Positions 17,084 through 25,941 are shown, counted from the first letter of the stretch. The stretch is 43,069 bases of DNA from Chloroflexota bacterium (GCA_002714425.1 PAXI01000012.1:39116-82184), one strand, 5' to 3'. Made by a program: numbers and translations. Notes: generated from the sequence alone by a model not told the origin.

Positions 17084-17548
17084 ATGGATGATTTAGATTC
17101 ACAGCACGAAAATCACAATAACCATAAAATAAACTCAACAAAAACTAATACTCTTTATAATTGGAGAATTTACCATCCTTATGAAGATGTTGAGGAAAGG
17201 GTTTGCGTTGAAGTTAATGCTTGGAGAGGTTTATTGTATCGTTGGCGATTTATAATACCCCATGACTATAAAGGCATAGTAAAATGGGGAGTAGGTAAAT
17301 CTGGAACAGGCATATTAAATGATTCTATAAAAAGCAAGATACAAAATGGTCCTGTAAAAATGATTAATGGTCCAACTGTATTATGGTTTGGCGGGAATGA
17401 ATCATTAAGTACAGAACTTTCAGCGTACTTAGTTTTTGAGGGTGAGCCTCCTGATTATATTTCATTTGGTCAAGCTAGGGAAGTAGACGGGCCACCTTAT
17501 GAAATGGAAGGTATAACCATGGGTAATAATACTCATCACCACCCCTAA
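17084..17548 (+). CDS. Hypothetical protein with His-rich ends
   Basis: 154 residues, no signal peptide or membrane helix. Not recognised. The first 20 residues are His/Asn-rich (QHENHNNHK) and the last seven include HHHP, so both ends could bind metal. The core (about 27-140) is rich in Trp, Tyr and Gly (AWRGLLYRWRFIIP, GPTVLWFGGNES) and looks like an all-beta domain. It begins seven bases after rpsT with no Shine-Dalgarno sequence, so it is probably translated from the rpsT transcript. Confidence 0.6.
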   Translation: MDDLDSQHENHNNHKINSTKTNTLYNWRIYHPYEDVEERVCVEVNAWRGLLYRWRFIIPHDYKGIVKWGVGKSGTGILNDSIKSKIQNGPVKMINGPTVLWFGGNESLSTELSAYLVFEGEPPDYISFGQAREVDGPPYEMEGITMGNNTHHHP

Positions 17549-17590
17549 TTGACAATATTGTTTAGTATATGATCACCAGTAATGATATTT

Positions 17591-17606
17591 TAGAACATTT
17601 GTGCTA
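17591..17606. promoter_or_regulatory. LexA operator of lexA
   Basis: TAGAACATTTGTGCTA is one base off the perfect GAAC-N4-GTTC box (GTGC in the right half) and shares its TAGAAC arm with the 2035 box. It overlaps the extended -10 TGCTATGAT (17602-17610), so LexA should repress its own gene. Transcription would begin near 17617, upstream of AAAGGA and ATG 17633. Confidence 0.75.
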
Positions 17607-17632
17607 TGATTAAAAATGAAAGGATTATAAAC

Positions 17633-18262
17633 ATGAAATCTATTTCAGAGCGACAAAAAATAATATTAGAATTTATTCAAGACTTCATAGAAGTCAATGA
17701 CTATCCACCAACTATTAGAGATATTCAAGCTGGTTGCAATATCAGTTCTACATCAGTGGTATCTTATAACTTAGATAAATTAAAAGAAACTGGTTATTTA
17801 GATAGAAATTCTGAGGTATCTAGAGGTCTCAAACTAACAAAAAATAATAGTGATTTTAGCGTCCCGTTATTAGGAACTATTGCTGCAGGATCTCCATTCC
17901 CATTACCAGATAATGATACTTGGTCTGATGTGAATGGGCAAGAGATAATTGAAATACCTCATTCTATGATTAATTCTCCAGATGGTGTTTATGCATTGAA
18001 AGTTAAGGGAGAATCTATGATTGATGCTTTTATTTCAGATGGAGACCTAGTTATCATGGAGCAAACCAGCAATGTCAGAAATGGTCAAATGGCAGCTGTT
18101 AGAATTATATCTGATGATTCTACAACACTTAAACATGTATATTCTGATGGAGAATATACAAAACTTGAACCTGCAAACAAACAGATGAAAGCAATGACAT
18201 TTGAATCTAATAATATTCAAATACTAAGTAAAGTAATTGGCGTTTGGAGATACTTAGGATAG
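17633..18262 (+). CDS. lexA: SOS transcriptional repressor LexA
   Basis: Represses DNA-damage genes and cleaves itself when RecA is activated. In 209 residues: winged-helix DNA-binding domain (about 1-68, SERQKIILEFI, then TIRDIQ and SSTSVVSYNLDKL), cleavage site Ala85-Gly86 in GTIAAGSPF, catalytic Ser128 (GESMID) and Lys167 (TTLKHV). The frame extends back to ATG 17606, but that codon lies inside the operator and -10 box; ATG 17633 has AAAGGA nine bases upstream and gives the canonical MKSISERQ start. Autoregulation is predicted from the overlapping box. Confidence 0.95.
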   Translation: MKSISERQKIILEFIQDFIEVNDYPPTIRDIQAGCNISSTSVVSYNLDKLKETGYLDRNSEVSRGLKLTKNNSDFSVPLLGTIAAGSPFPLPDNDTWSDVNGQEIIEIPHSMINSPDGVYALKVKGESMIDAFISDGDLVIMEQTSNVRNGQMAAVRIISDDSTTLKHVYSDGEYTKLEPANKQMKAMTFESNNIQILSKVIGVWRYLG

Positions 18263-18298
18263 AATTATACTAAAACCAATAATCGTTAGGAAAAAATA

Positions 18299-18463
18299 AT
18301 GCAAAATCTTGGAATAGCACAAATACTACTAATTTTAGTTATAGTTCTACTTCTATTTGGTGTGGGGAAGCTACCACAAGTTGGAAAAGGACTTGGTCAA
18401 GCCTTAAATGAATTTCGTGGAGCAGTAAATAAAGATGAAGAGAAAAAAAAGAATAAAAAATAA
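18299..18463 (+). CDS. tatA: Twin-arginine translocase subunit TatA
   Basis: A 54-residue protein: one N-terminal transmembrane helix (about 4-20), then the FGVGKLPQVGKGLGQALNEFR hinge and amphipathic helix (split here for the reader: FGVGKLPQVGKG, then LGQALNEFR), and a Lys-rich tail ending KKKNKK. This is the normal TatA/E plan, though short. TatA forms the variable pore-like oligomer that moves folded proteins across the membrane. AGGA ends seven bases before ATG. It lies 36 bases after lexA and faces tatC, with only three bases between the two stops. Confidence 0.9.
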   Translation: MQNLGIAQILLILVIVLLLFGVGKLPQVGKGLGQALNEFRGAVNKDEEKKKNKK

Positions 18464-18466
18464 ATT

Positions 18467-19183
18467 CTATTTTTCTCCAATTTTCACCAAAAACATACCA
18501 ATTTCAAAAAGAAGCATAACAGGTATAGCTACAATTATCTGTGAAATAGGGTCTGTTGGAGTTATCAGAGCTCCAAAAATAAAAGCAAGCAAGATCATCC
18601 ATCTTCTAAATCTTCTTAAAGAATCATAATTTATAAGTCTAATTTTTGCTAGTAAAAACATTATTATTGGTAATTCGAAAACTAATCCAAGCCAAAAAAT
18701 AAAAGTTACAACTTGAGAGACTAATGGGCCAACCATTATTACTGGCTCTCCAATATCCTTTGATAATTTGATCAAAAAATTTACTAACCTAGGTATAACT
18801 ACGATATATGCAAATAAAGCACCAGTGCCAAAAGATATGAGAGAAAAAGGAATAAGGATAAATATATATTTTTTTTCATTTTGCTTTAAGCCAGGTTTAA
18901 AAAACATTGATAACTCCCATAAAAAATATGGTAAAGTCAACATCACACCAAAAGTTATAGCTAACTTTGCTGCTACTACCCATCCTTCGGTTATCCTTTG
19001 AATTGCTATAACTCCACCATTATCTTGAATAATAGATTCTATATTAACAATAAAAAAGTCGAAAATTTGCTTGTAAAAAAATAACGAAATTATTGATAGA
19101 ACTAGAGCTAATAAAAAAACCCTAATCATCCTTTTTTTCAATTCATCAAGGTGCTCCATTATTGACATCATCTTATCGTTCAA
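18467..19183 (-). CDS. tatC: Twin-arginine translocase subunit TatC
   Basis: 238-residue polytopic membrane protein with six helices; with TatB it recognises twin-arginine signal peptides. The conserved cytoplasmic start MEHLDELKKRM (about 9-19), the FFKPGLKQNEKKY loop before the FGTGALFAYIVVIP helix, and the final ALITPTDPISQII segment are all diagnostic. Its ATG overlaps the stop of the upstream TatA/B gene by four bases (ATGA), so translation is coupled. It is the last gene of rlmD-maf-tatB-tatC. Confidence 0.93.
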   Translation of the reverse strand: MNDKMMSIMEHLDELKKRMIRVFLLALVLSIISLFFYKQIFDFFIVNIESIIQDNGGVIAIQRITEGWVVAAKLAITFGVMLTLPYFLWELSMFFKPGLKQNEKKYIFILIPFSLISFGTGALFAYIVVIPRLVNFLIKLSKDIGEPVIMVGPLVSQVVTFIFWLGLVFELPIIMFLLAKIRLINYDSLRRFRRWMILLAFIFGALITPTDPISQIIVAIPVMLLFEIGMFLVKIGEK

Positions 19184-19491
19184 GATTGTTTTTCCTTATT
19201 GTTTTTATCAAATGGATCATTAACTTCATCAATTATTTGATCTAATTTTGTAGATGATTCAATTTTTTTTAAATCATTTTTAATGTCATCTACAGGATCC
19301 AATTTTTTTAATTCTTCTATCTCAACAGCTTCTGTCACAATTGATATCAATTCATCTCTCTGCTTTTTCAATTGGGTATAGAATAATCTCATCTTTCTTA
19401 GACCAAAAATTAAGTTTTTGGGTCCTAAAAAAAATAAAGCAATAAATATTATCAATAAAAATTCAAATCCACCAACACCAAAAAAATTCAT
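19180..19491 (-). CDS. tatB: TatB-like twin-arginine translocase subunit
   Basis: 103 residues: an N-terminal membrane helix (about 6-22, GGFEFLLIIFIALFFLGPKN), the hinge Gly-Pro typical of TatA/TatB, an amphipathic helix (about 27-60), and a long charged, probably coiled or disordered tail. The long tail and the pairing with tatC favour TatB over TatA; a separate short TatA is encoded on the opposite strand. GAGGGA lies nine bases before ATG. It is coupled to tatC by a four-base overlap. Confidence 0.82.
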   Translation of the reverse strand: MNFFGVGGFEFLLIIFIALFFLGPKNLIFGLRKMRLFYTQLKKQRDELISIVTEAVEIEELKKLDPVDDIKNDLKKIESSTKLDQIIDEVNDPFDKNNKEKQS

Positions 19492-19511
19492 TTATACATT
19501 TCCCTCAAAAC

Positions 19512-20132
19512 TTATGTATGCTTATCACATAGTATATTATTATAGATCTTAAATTTCATTTTATTTAACAATTTTATCAATTTACAAACTGGCAAACCCA
19601 CTACATTATTGTAGCAACCAACATAACTTTTTACTAAGTTAAATTCTTTATCTTGAATTCCATAAGAGCCTGACTTAGATAATACATCATTATGTTTTAT
19701 ATAGTCATTTAAGTAATTATCACTATAATTTTTCATTAAAACCGCGGTTGTTTGAAAGTCGACCTCATAATGCTCTCTTTTCCTAAGGCAAATTGCTGTA
19801 GAAACATAATGAGAATTATTTTTTAATTTTTTGAGCATTGTTTTTGCTTCATCTAAATTATTAGGTTTAGGGAAAAAAAAATTTGAATTCCAAACAAGAG
19901 TATCTGCTGTCAGCAAAAAATAATTTTTATCATTATTATCTAAATTAGTATAAATATACTCGTTTTTTGCTATTGCAATAGATTTAGCAACTTCTTCAAA
20001 TGAATTACTTTTTTTTATCAATTTATGCTCATTAATATGATGTTGATATTTTTTTATTTTTAAGCCTAAATCCAATAAAATTGTCTCACGCCTTGGAGAT
20101 TCAGAGCCCAATATAAGTACATTGTTTTTCAT
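19512..20132 (-). CDS. maf: Maf-family nucleoside triphosphate pyrophosphatase
   Basis: House-cleaning enzyme that hydrolyses dTTP, UTP or modified NTPs; Maf proteins were first named for septum inhibition. The family signature is present in 206 residues: GSESPRRETIL near the N terminus, TADTLVW with the catalytic Asp, KPNNLDEAKTMLKKL, and the C-terminal SGSYGIQDKEF followed by VVGLPVCKL. Its start overlaps the rlmD stop by four bases. Confidence 0.9.
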   Translation of the reverse strand: MKNNVLILGSESPRRETILLDLGLKIKKYQHHINEHKLIKKSNSFEEVAKSIAIAKNEYIYTNLDNNDKNYFLLTADTLVWNSNFFFPKPNNLDEAKTMLKKLKNNSHYVSTAICLRKREHYEVDFQTTAVLMKNYSDNYLNDYIKHNDVLSKSGSYGIQDKEFNLVKSYVGCYNNVVGLPVCKLIKLLNKMKFKIYNNILCDKHT

Positions 20133-21391
20133 AGATCCTTCTCGTTTAGAGATAAGTATGCGATTATTTCGGTATGTTTTGTTTGAGGAAACATATCTAA
20201 AGGTACAATTTTTTCTACATTAAATAAATTATTTTTGCATAATATAGATAAGTCTCTAGCAAAAAATTTAGGTTCACAGGATAAAATTATAGTTTTTCTT
20301 GGTTTTAGTTTACGAACAGCCTCTAGTACGTTTTTGTGACATCCTATTCTTGGGGGGTCGAGTAATAAATAGTCAATATCTTTATTCCAATTTAATAAAA
20401 CATCTTCTGTTTTACCCATTATAAATTCTATATTTTTTATATTCTTTGCATTGTATTTTGCGTCTTCTATAGCCGAGTATGATTCTTCAATACCATATAC
20501 ATGCTTAACATAAGATGAAAGTAGAATACTAAATACTCCTACCCCAGAGTATGCATCAACAATAATTTCATCACCTGACAATTGTAAAAATTCCTTTATC
20601 TCATCAACTGCATTAGATAACTGTTCAACGTTTACCTGAAAAAAGGAGGCTCCTGCGACTCTAAAATTTGTATTTCTTATTTTTTCGTCATAATATTTTT
20701 GACCAGAAAAAATACCTGATGAATCTAAATCTAGTTTTGGCTGAATTATATAAGAATCATTATTTATAGCAGTTCTTATACTTACTTGAGTCACATCAGA
20801 AAGTTTATTTTGAATATTACCAAGAAAATTATTAATTTTTCCATTCATTATCATACATTTGTCGATTTTTACAAATTTTCTTGAATACATGTTCACGTAA
20901 CCTAAATTTGTATTATTATCTTCTCTAAAAGCTGTGAATCTGGCATGGTTCCTGTAATTAAACTCCTTGTTACTTGGAATAGTCTCGCTAATATCTACAT
21001 GAGAAATATTTTTATAATTTTTTATTTCATTTTCCAACCTAATTTTTTTTAATTTTAGTTGGAATTTATAATCAATGTGCTGCCATTGGCAACCAGTACA
21101 TTTTCCAAAATATTCACACTCAGGCAATTTTCTGTAATTACTAGCAGATAATATTTCTTCTATTGAACAAATAAATTTTTCAGGATATTTTCTTAAGACC
21201 TTAACCCTTAACTTTTCTCCTTCAATAGCTCCCAATATAAGTATAGGAATATTATTATTTATATATGCAATTCCTTCTCCAGATTCAGTAATTTTATCAA
21301 CGGTTAGTTCAAATATATCTCCAGGATATAATTCAACATCGGAGGTAAGATCAGGTCCATTATAATATTTTCTTCGTTTTCTTTTACCCAT
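20129..21391 (-). CDS. rlmD: 23S rRNA (uracil-5)-methyltransferase, RlmD/RlmC type
   Basis: SAM-dependent RNA m5U methyltransferase. Domains: an N-terminal TRAM RNA-binding domain (about 20-75), a [4Fe-4S] cluster motif (C-x5-C-x2-C in CEYFGKCTGCQW plus a fourth Cys in IDKCMIMN), and a C-terminal methyltransferase domain with VDAYSGVGVFSILL and DPPRIGCHKNV, the nucleophile Cys in ILSCEP, and the general-base Glu in HTEIIAYL. The frame reaches TTG 21403, but ATG 21391 (MGKRKRRK) is the better start, eleven bases after TAAAAT. Whether it targets U1939, U747 or a tRNA position cannot be told. First gene of the tat-containing operon. Confidence 0.88.
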   Translation of the reverse strand: MGKRKRRKYYNGPDLTSDVELYPGDIFELTVDKITESGEGIAYINNNIPILILGAIEGEKLRVKVLRKYPEKFICSIEEILSASNYRKLPECEYFGKCTGCQWQHIDYKFQLKLKKIRLENEIKNYKNISHVDISETIPSNKEFNYRNHARFTAFREDNNTNLGYVNMYSRKFVKIDKCMIMNGKINNFLGNIQNKLSDVTQVSIRTAINNDSYIIQPKLDLDSSGIFSGQKYYDEKIRNTNFRVAGASFFQVNVEQLSNAVDEIKEFLQLSGDEIIVDAYSGVGVFSILLSSYVKHVYGIEESYSAIEDAKYNAKNIKNIEFIMGKTEDVLLNWNKDIDYLLLDPPRIGCHKNVLEAVRKLKPRKTIILSCEPKFFARDLSILCKNNLFNVEKIVPLDMFPQTKHTEIIAYLSLNEKDL

Positions 21392-21456
21392 ATCTAATTT
21401 CAATTTTACTATATTGTTGTTTCATTATAGGAAAATAAATTATAAAATATTAAATA

Positions 21457-22374
21457 ATGATACCTGAACCTAAAGAAAAAAATAAATCTTCTGACATAAG
21501 AAGGTTACCCGAATGGTTTAAGGTGAAAGCACCTGGATCAGAAAATTATCTTTCAATAAAGAAAAAAATCCAAAACTTTAAACTCAACACTGTGTGTGAA
21601 GAAGCTGCATGTCCTAATATAGGTGAATGTTGGGATAGAGGAACAGCGACTTTTATGATTCTAGGAGATACCTGTACACGAGCTTGTTCTTACTGTAATG
21701 TAAAAACTGGTTGGCCTATTACAGTTGATAAGTCAGAACCAATAAGAGTGTCTCAAACAATAAAAAATATGGATTTAAAATATGCAGTAATTACTTCTGT
21801 CGATAGAGACGATTTAGAAGACTACGGATCAGATATATTTAGAGATACAATCTTAAATTCAAAAAAAATCAACCCGGAATGTAAAATCGAAGTTTTGATA
21901 CCGGATTTTGAAGGAGATTTTATCTCTCTCAAAAAAGTTGTAAATGCTAAACCTGATGTTTTAAATCATAATATAGAAACTACTAGAAGAGTATTTAGAA
22001 AAGTCAGACCTAGAGGAAACTATGACCTATCGTTGAAATTATTAAGTAATGTGAAAAAAATTAATGAATATATGCCAACAAAATCAGGTATGATGGTCGG
22101 ATTAGGCGAGACAATGCCAGAAATCATAGAAACAATGAATGACTTAAGATCGGTTAATTGTGACCTACTTACTATAGGTCAATATCTTCGACCCTCTAAA
22201 AATCATCATCCATTAATAAAATTTTATACACCTAAGGAATTTAAAGAGTTAGAAAAAATCGGTCTAGATTTAGGATTTAATCATGTAGCCTCTGGCCCTT
22301 TAGTAAGAAGTTCATATCATGCTGATGAACAACATGATGCAGCAATAGAAAACCTGTTAAATCTTTCAAAATAA
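21457..22374 (+). CDS. lipA: Lipoyl synthase LipA
   Basis: Radical-SAM enzyme that inserts two sulfurs into the octanoyl group on lipoyl domains. The 305 residues contain both [4Fe-4S] motifs: the auxiliary cluster CEEAACPNIGEC near 46-57 and the radical-SAM CTRACSYC near 73-80. The C-terminal RSSYHADEQ supplies the Ser ligand of the auxiliary cluster. It is the first gene of lipA-rsmI-metG-prenyl synthase-nth. A TAAAAT lies eight bases before ATG and there is no Shine-Dalgarno sequence. No octanoyltransferase (lipB/lipM) is in the window. Confidence 0.95.
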   Translation: MIPEPKEKNKSSDIRRLPEWFKVKAPGSENYLSIKKKIQNFKLNTVCEEAACPNIGECWDRGTATFMILGDTCTRACSYCNVKTGWPITVDKSEPIRVSQTIKNMDLKYAVITSVDRDDLEDYGSDIFRDTILNSKKINPECKIEVLIPDFEGDFISLKKVVNAKPDVLNHNIETTRRVFRKVRPRGNYDLSLKLLSNVKKINEYMPTKSGMMVGLGETMPEIIETMNDLRSVNCDLLTIGQYLRPSKNHHPLIKFYTPKEFKELEKIGLDLGFNHVASGPLVRSSYHADEQHDAAIENLLNLSK

Positions 22375-22378
22375 AAAT

Positions 22379-23203
22379 ATGTCAAACCTATATATTGTTG
22401 CAACCCCTATTGGCAATTTAGATGACATTACTTTAAGGGCAAAAAAAATACTACAAAATATAGAAATTGTAATTGCTGAAAATACCTATAACAGTAAAAA
22501 ATTATTAAAAAAGATTAATTCAAATGCAAGAATTATTCAGTATAACGATCACTCAAAAGAAAAAGATATAGAGTATATTCTAGATATATTGAGCAGGAAC
22601 GATATAGCACTCATTACAGATGCGGGGACACCAGGAGTATGTGACCCAGGAGCACTGATAGTAAAAATTTCAAAAAAATATAACCATAAAATTATTCCAA
22701 TACCTGGACCGTCATCCATAGTTGCTGCATTCTCTGTTTCAGGAATTTCTAGCAATGAATTTCAATTTATTGGATTTCTTCCAAAAAAACAAAAAGCAAG
22801 ACAAGATAAAATCTTAGAAATCAAAAATAGTACTATACCTACAGTAATGTTTGAATCACCACATAGATTCAATCAAACAATTATAGATATTGAAAAAATT
22901 ATGCCGGAGAGAGAAATATTTATAGCAAAAGAAATTACAAAAATTTTTGAAACATTAATTCATGGTAATGCAGAAAAAATTCAAAGCATATTTTCAAAAG
23001 AAAATATTAAGGGTGAATTTGTAATTATTATAAATGGTGATAAAAAGAAAAAAAATAATACTACCAAAAATAATGATATAGAGAAAATATTAAAAACTAT
23101 GAAAAGAGAAAACATATCAGGAAAAGTAGCTTCTAAAATAGTTTCAGAAAATTTCAATATATCAAAAAGTTCAGCATATAAATTATTTTTAGATTTACCA
23201 TAA
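22379..23203 (+). CDS. rsmI: 16S rRNA (cytidine-1402-2'-O)-methyltransferase RsmI
   Basis: Tetrapyrrole-methylase-fold enzyme that 2'-O-methylates C1402 of 16S rRNA. Diagnostic segments in 274 residues: LYIVATPIGNLDDITLRA at the N terminus, IAENTYNSKKLLKK, LITDAGTPGVCDPG, PGPSSIVAAFSVSG, FIGFLPKKQKAR and MFESPHRFNQT. It begins four bases after lipA with no visible Shine-Dalgarno sequence. An Asn/Lys-rich insert near 222-232 precedes the C-terminal helical part. Confidence 0.93.
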   Translation: MSNLYIVATPIGNLDDITLRAKKILQNIEIVIAENTYNSKKLLKKINSNARIIQYNDHSKEKDIEYILDILSRNDIALITDAGTPGVCDPGALIVKISKKYNHKIIPIPGPSSIVAAFSVSGISSNEFQFIGFLPKKQKARQDKILEIKNSTIPTVMFESPHRFNQTIIDIEKIMPEREIFIAKEITKIFETLIHGNAEKIQSIFSKENIKGEFVIIINGDKKKKNNTTKNNDIEKILKTMKRENISGKVASKIVSENFNISKSSAYKLFLDLP

Positions 23204-23260
23204 AAGTATTATTCTTAAAATAAGTTTATAATAAATAATAAAAATTTATAAGGAATGAAA

Positions 23261-24931
23261 TTGAGAAGGAAAATCCTAGTAGGTGTAGCGTGGCCATATG
23301 TTAATGGAGAACCTCATCTAGGTCACATAGCTGGCATGAATATGTCAGCAGATATCTTTGCTAGATTTCACAGAATCTCTGGTAATGATGTAGTTATGGT
23401 TTCTGGCTCAGACATGCATGGAACACCAACTGCCTTAAAAGCTATTGATGAAAATACAACTCCTGAGAAAATTGCTACAAAATATCATAAAATTTGGGAA
23501 CAGGCATTAAATGACATGGGGTTTTCATATGATTTATATACTAATACTCATACTCAAGAACATCAAGATGTAGTTCATGATATATTTCTAAAATTAGAAA
23601 AAAAAGACCTCTTATATGAACAAACCCAATCAATGCCTTTTTCTGAAAAAGAAAAACTTTTTTTATCGGACAGATTTGTATATGGTGAATGCCCTTACTG
23701 TGATGAAAATAAAGCTAGAGGAGATCAATGTGAAAAATGTGGAAAAACATTAGATCCAATTGACCTAAAAAATATCAAAAGTATACGTGATAATTCAACA
23801 CCGGTATTTAAGGAAACTACTCATAAATTTATTAAGTTGAGTTTTTTTGAAGAAAAATTAAGAAGTTGGATTGAAAGCAGATCTGATTGGAGGCAAAATG
23901 TAGTTAATCAATCATTAGGAATGATAAAAGAAGGCTTGCATGATAGGGCTATTACTAGAGATATTGAATGGGGAATTCCTGTACCAGTTAGCGATGAAAA
24001 ATATTCCTCAAAAAGCATATATGTTTGGTTCGAGGCAGTCATAGGATATTTGTCTGCAACAAAAAGCTGGGCAAAAAAACAAGGTGATAAAAATCTATGG
24101 AAAAAATGGTGGATCGATCCTGATGGTGAAACATATTATTTTCAAGGTAAAGATAACATCCCATTTCACACCATTATATGGCCAGCTATACTCTTAGGTT
24201 ACGAGGAACTAAATTTACCAACAGATGTGGTTGCTAATGAATACTTAAACCTTGGTGGATTAGACTTTTCAAAGAGTAAGGGGCATGCTGTTTGGGTTAG
24301 AGAATTTTTAAAAAGTTATGAATCTGAACCTTTAAGATATTACCTTACTAAAATCATGCCTGAAACATCTGACTCTGAGTTTACATGGAAGGGTTTTGTA
24401 GAAAGTAACAATAATGAATTAGTTGCAACTCTTGGAAATTTTGTTCACAGGATATTTAATATCATAAATAAGAATTATGACGGAATTATACCTGATCCTC
24501 AATCTATTGAAAAAGAAGATGAAAAAATACTTGATCAATGTAAAAAAACATTAATTGATATATCAAGCTGCATAGACTCTAGGAAATTTCGTAACGCGTT
24601 AAATCATTTGATGCAACTTGCCAGGGACGGGAATAAATATATTGACAAAAAAGAACCATGGAAAATGGTAAAAATTGATAAAAAATTGAGCTCTACTAGC
24701 CTTTGGGTAGGATGTAATATAATTTCTGCGCTAAGAACAGCTATGTATCCATTTTTGCCAAAAACATCAGATAAAATTCATAATATGATTTTTGATGATA
24801 GCGACACATTAAGAGATGGTTGGAGCGTGAGGGAAATACCACCAGAAACAAAACTTAAGAACGTAAAAACTTTATTTATAAAATTAGATGAATCTGTGAT
24901 TGACTTCGAAAACGGAAAATTTAAGGACTAG
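23261..24931 (+). CDS. metG: Methionyl-tRNA synthetase
   Basis: Charges tRNA-Met and initiator tRNA. Class I signature HLGH (EPHLGHIAGMN) is near residue 20; the KMSKS loop is present as DFSKSKG. A zinc-knuckle insert (CPYCDENKARGDQCEKCGK) marks the two-knuckle MetRS type. The anticodon-binding helices follow (about 400-550); there is no C-terminal EMAP/tRNA-binding domain. ATG 23255 sits directly against AAGGA (23250-23254); TTG 23261 is six bases after it, the right distance, and gives the usual LRRKILVGVAWPY start, so it is preferred. Confidence 0.93.
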   Translation: MRRKILVGVAWPYVNGEPHLGHIAGMNMSADIFARFHRISGNDVVMVSGSDMHGTPTALKAIDENTTPEKIATKYHKIWEQALNDMGFSYDLYTNTHTQEHQDVVHDIFLKLEKKDLLYEQTQSMPFSEKEKLFLSDRFVYGECPYCDENKARGDQCEKCGKTLDPIDLKNIKSIRDNSTPVFKETTHKFIKLSFFEEKLRSWIESRSDWRQNVVNQSLGMIKEGLHDRAITRDIEWGIPVPVSDEKYSSKSIYVWFEAVIGYLSATKSWAKKQGDKNLWKKWWIDPDGETYYFQGKDNIPFHTIIWPAILLGYEELNLPTDVVANEYLNLGGLDFSKSKGHAVWVREFLKSYESEPLRYYLTKIMPETSDSEFTWKGFVESNNNELVATLGNFVHRIFNIINKNYDGIIPDPQSIEKEDEKILDQCKKTLIDISSCIDSRKFRNALNHLMQLARDGNKYIDKKEPWKMVKIDKKLSSTSLWVGCNIISALRTAMYPFLPKTSDKIHNMIFDDSDTLRDGWSVREIPPETKLKNVKTLFIKLDESVIDFENGKFKD

Positions 24932-24934
24932 ATA

Positions 24935-25921
24935 TTGGATCCTGATGTAATATATAAACCTGTTAAGAAAGAACTTGATTTAGTTTTTGAAAAAATTGTT
25001 AATGTTTCTTCAAAATATGACAAAGATAAAAAAAATCAACAAGTTTTTGAACAGTTATCACATGTTCTTTCAGTGCCAGGAAAGAGAATACGTCCATCAA
25101 TAACTTTATTAGTATCTAATCTCTGGGGTGAATCTGATATTGACAAAACAATATTAATGGCAACAGGGGTTGAGCTTCTACACATAGCTACATTAGTACA
25201 CGACGATACTGTTGATCATGCAAACTTAAGACGAGGACATAAAACTGCGAGTAGTTTATGGGGGAGAAATGCTGCTGTTTTAATAGGAGATTATATATTT
25301 GCCACATCAGCAATATTTGTTTGTGAAACAAACAATGTGAGACTTATAAAAAGGTTTGCAGAAACAATAACAGAATTATCTAGGGGAGAATTAAATGAAA
25401 TTAATGACTCTTGGAAACCTATTATATCTGAGGATAAGTACTATCAAAGAATTTACGATAAAACTGCATCTTTATTTTGCACCGCTACTGAAAGTGGAGC
25501 TTTGTTAGGAAAATCTACTGAAAAAAACTCCAACGATCTAAAAAATTTTGGTTACTTTTTAGGCATGGCATATCAAATAATAGATGATTTATTAGATTAT
25601 AAATATTCAACAGATGATATTGGCAAACCTTCAACAAATGATCTCCGAGAAGGAATAATGACACTCCCTTCAATTTATGCTTATAATAATGGTTTAGAAA
25701 AAGAAATTAATAATTATATGAATTCATCTGAGGAAAAAAGATTATCTGCTTTACCTAAACTTGTTGATAAAATCAGAAATTCTGGAGGCATAGAATATTC
25801 AGAGAAAAAATCAAAAGATTTATTAGATAGTGGAAAAAAAATACTTAATAATTTGCCAAATTCTACTTACAAAAATTCTCTAGAAATAATTGTAGAGTAT
25901 CTTGGATCAAGAAAAAAATAA
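24935..25921 (+). CDS. Trans-polyprenyl diphosphate synthase
   Basis: Isoprenoid chain-elongating enzyme that condenses IPP with allylic diphosphates. Both Asp-rich motifs are present in 328 residues: first DDTVD in LVHDDTVDHANLRRG near residue 88, second DDLLD in YQIIDDLLDY near 215. The lack of insertion in the first motif and the length favour a medium- or long-chain product (for example the side chain of a quinone), like IspB/HepT. The start is TTG 24935 with AAGGA seven bases upstream. It is located three bases after metG. Confidence 0.88.
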   Translation: MDPDVIYKPVKKELDLVFEKIVNVSSKYDKDKKNQQVFEQLSHVLSVPGKRIRPSITLLVSNLWGESDIDKTILMATGVELLHIATLVHDDTVDHANLRRGHKTASSLWGRNAAVLIGDYIFATSAIFVCETNNVRLIKRFAETITELSRGELNEINDSWKPIISEDKYYQRIYDKTASLFCTATESGALLGKSTEKNSNDLKNFGYFLGMAYQIIDDLLDYKYSTDDIGKPSTNDLREGIMTLPSIYAYNNGLEKEINNYMNSSEEKRLSALPKLVDKIRNSGGIEYSEKKSKDLLDSGKKILNNLPNSTYKNSLEIIVEYLGSRKK

Positions 25922-25941
25922 ACTCTTAGGGATAACTATAG

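Noticed and set aside
17551-17562. ACAATATTGT palindrome after the 17084 gene as a terminator or operator
   Set aside because: Only ten bases, all A-T rich centre and no following T tract; likely chance.
18435-18629. Open frame of 64 codons on the plus strand opposite tatC
   Set aside because: It runs out of the tatA tail in another frame and lies antisense to conserved TatC helices; no ribosome binding site or recognisable domain.
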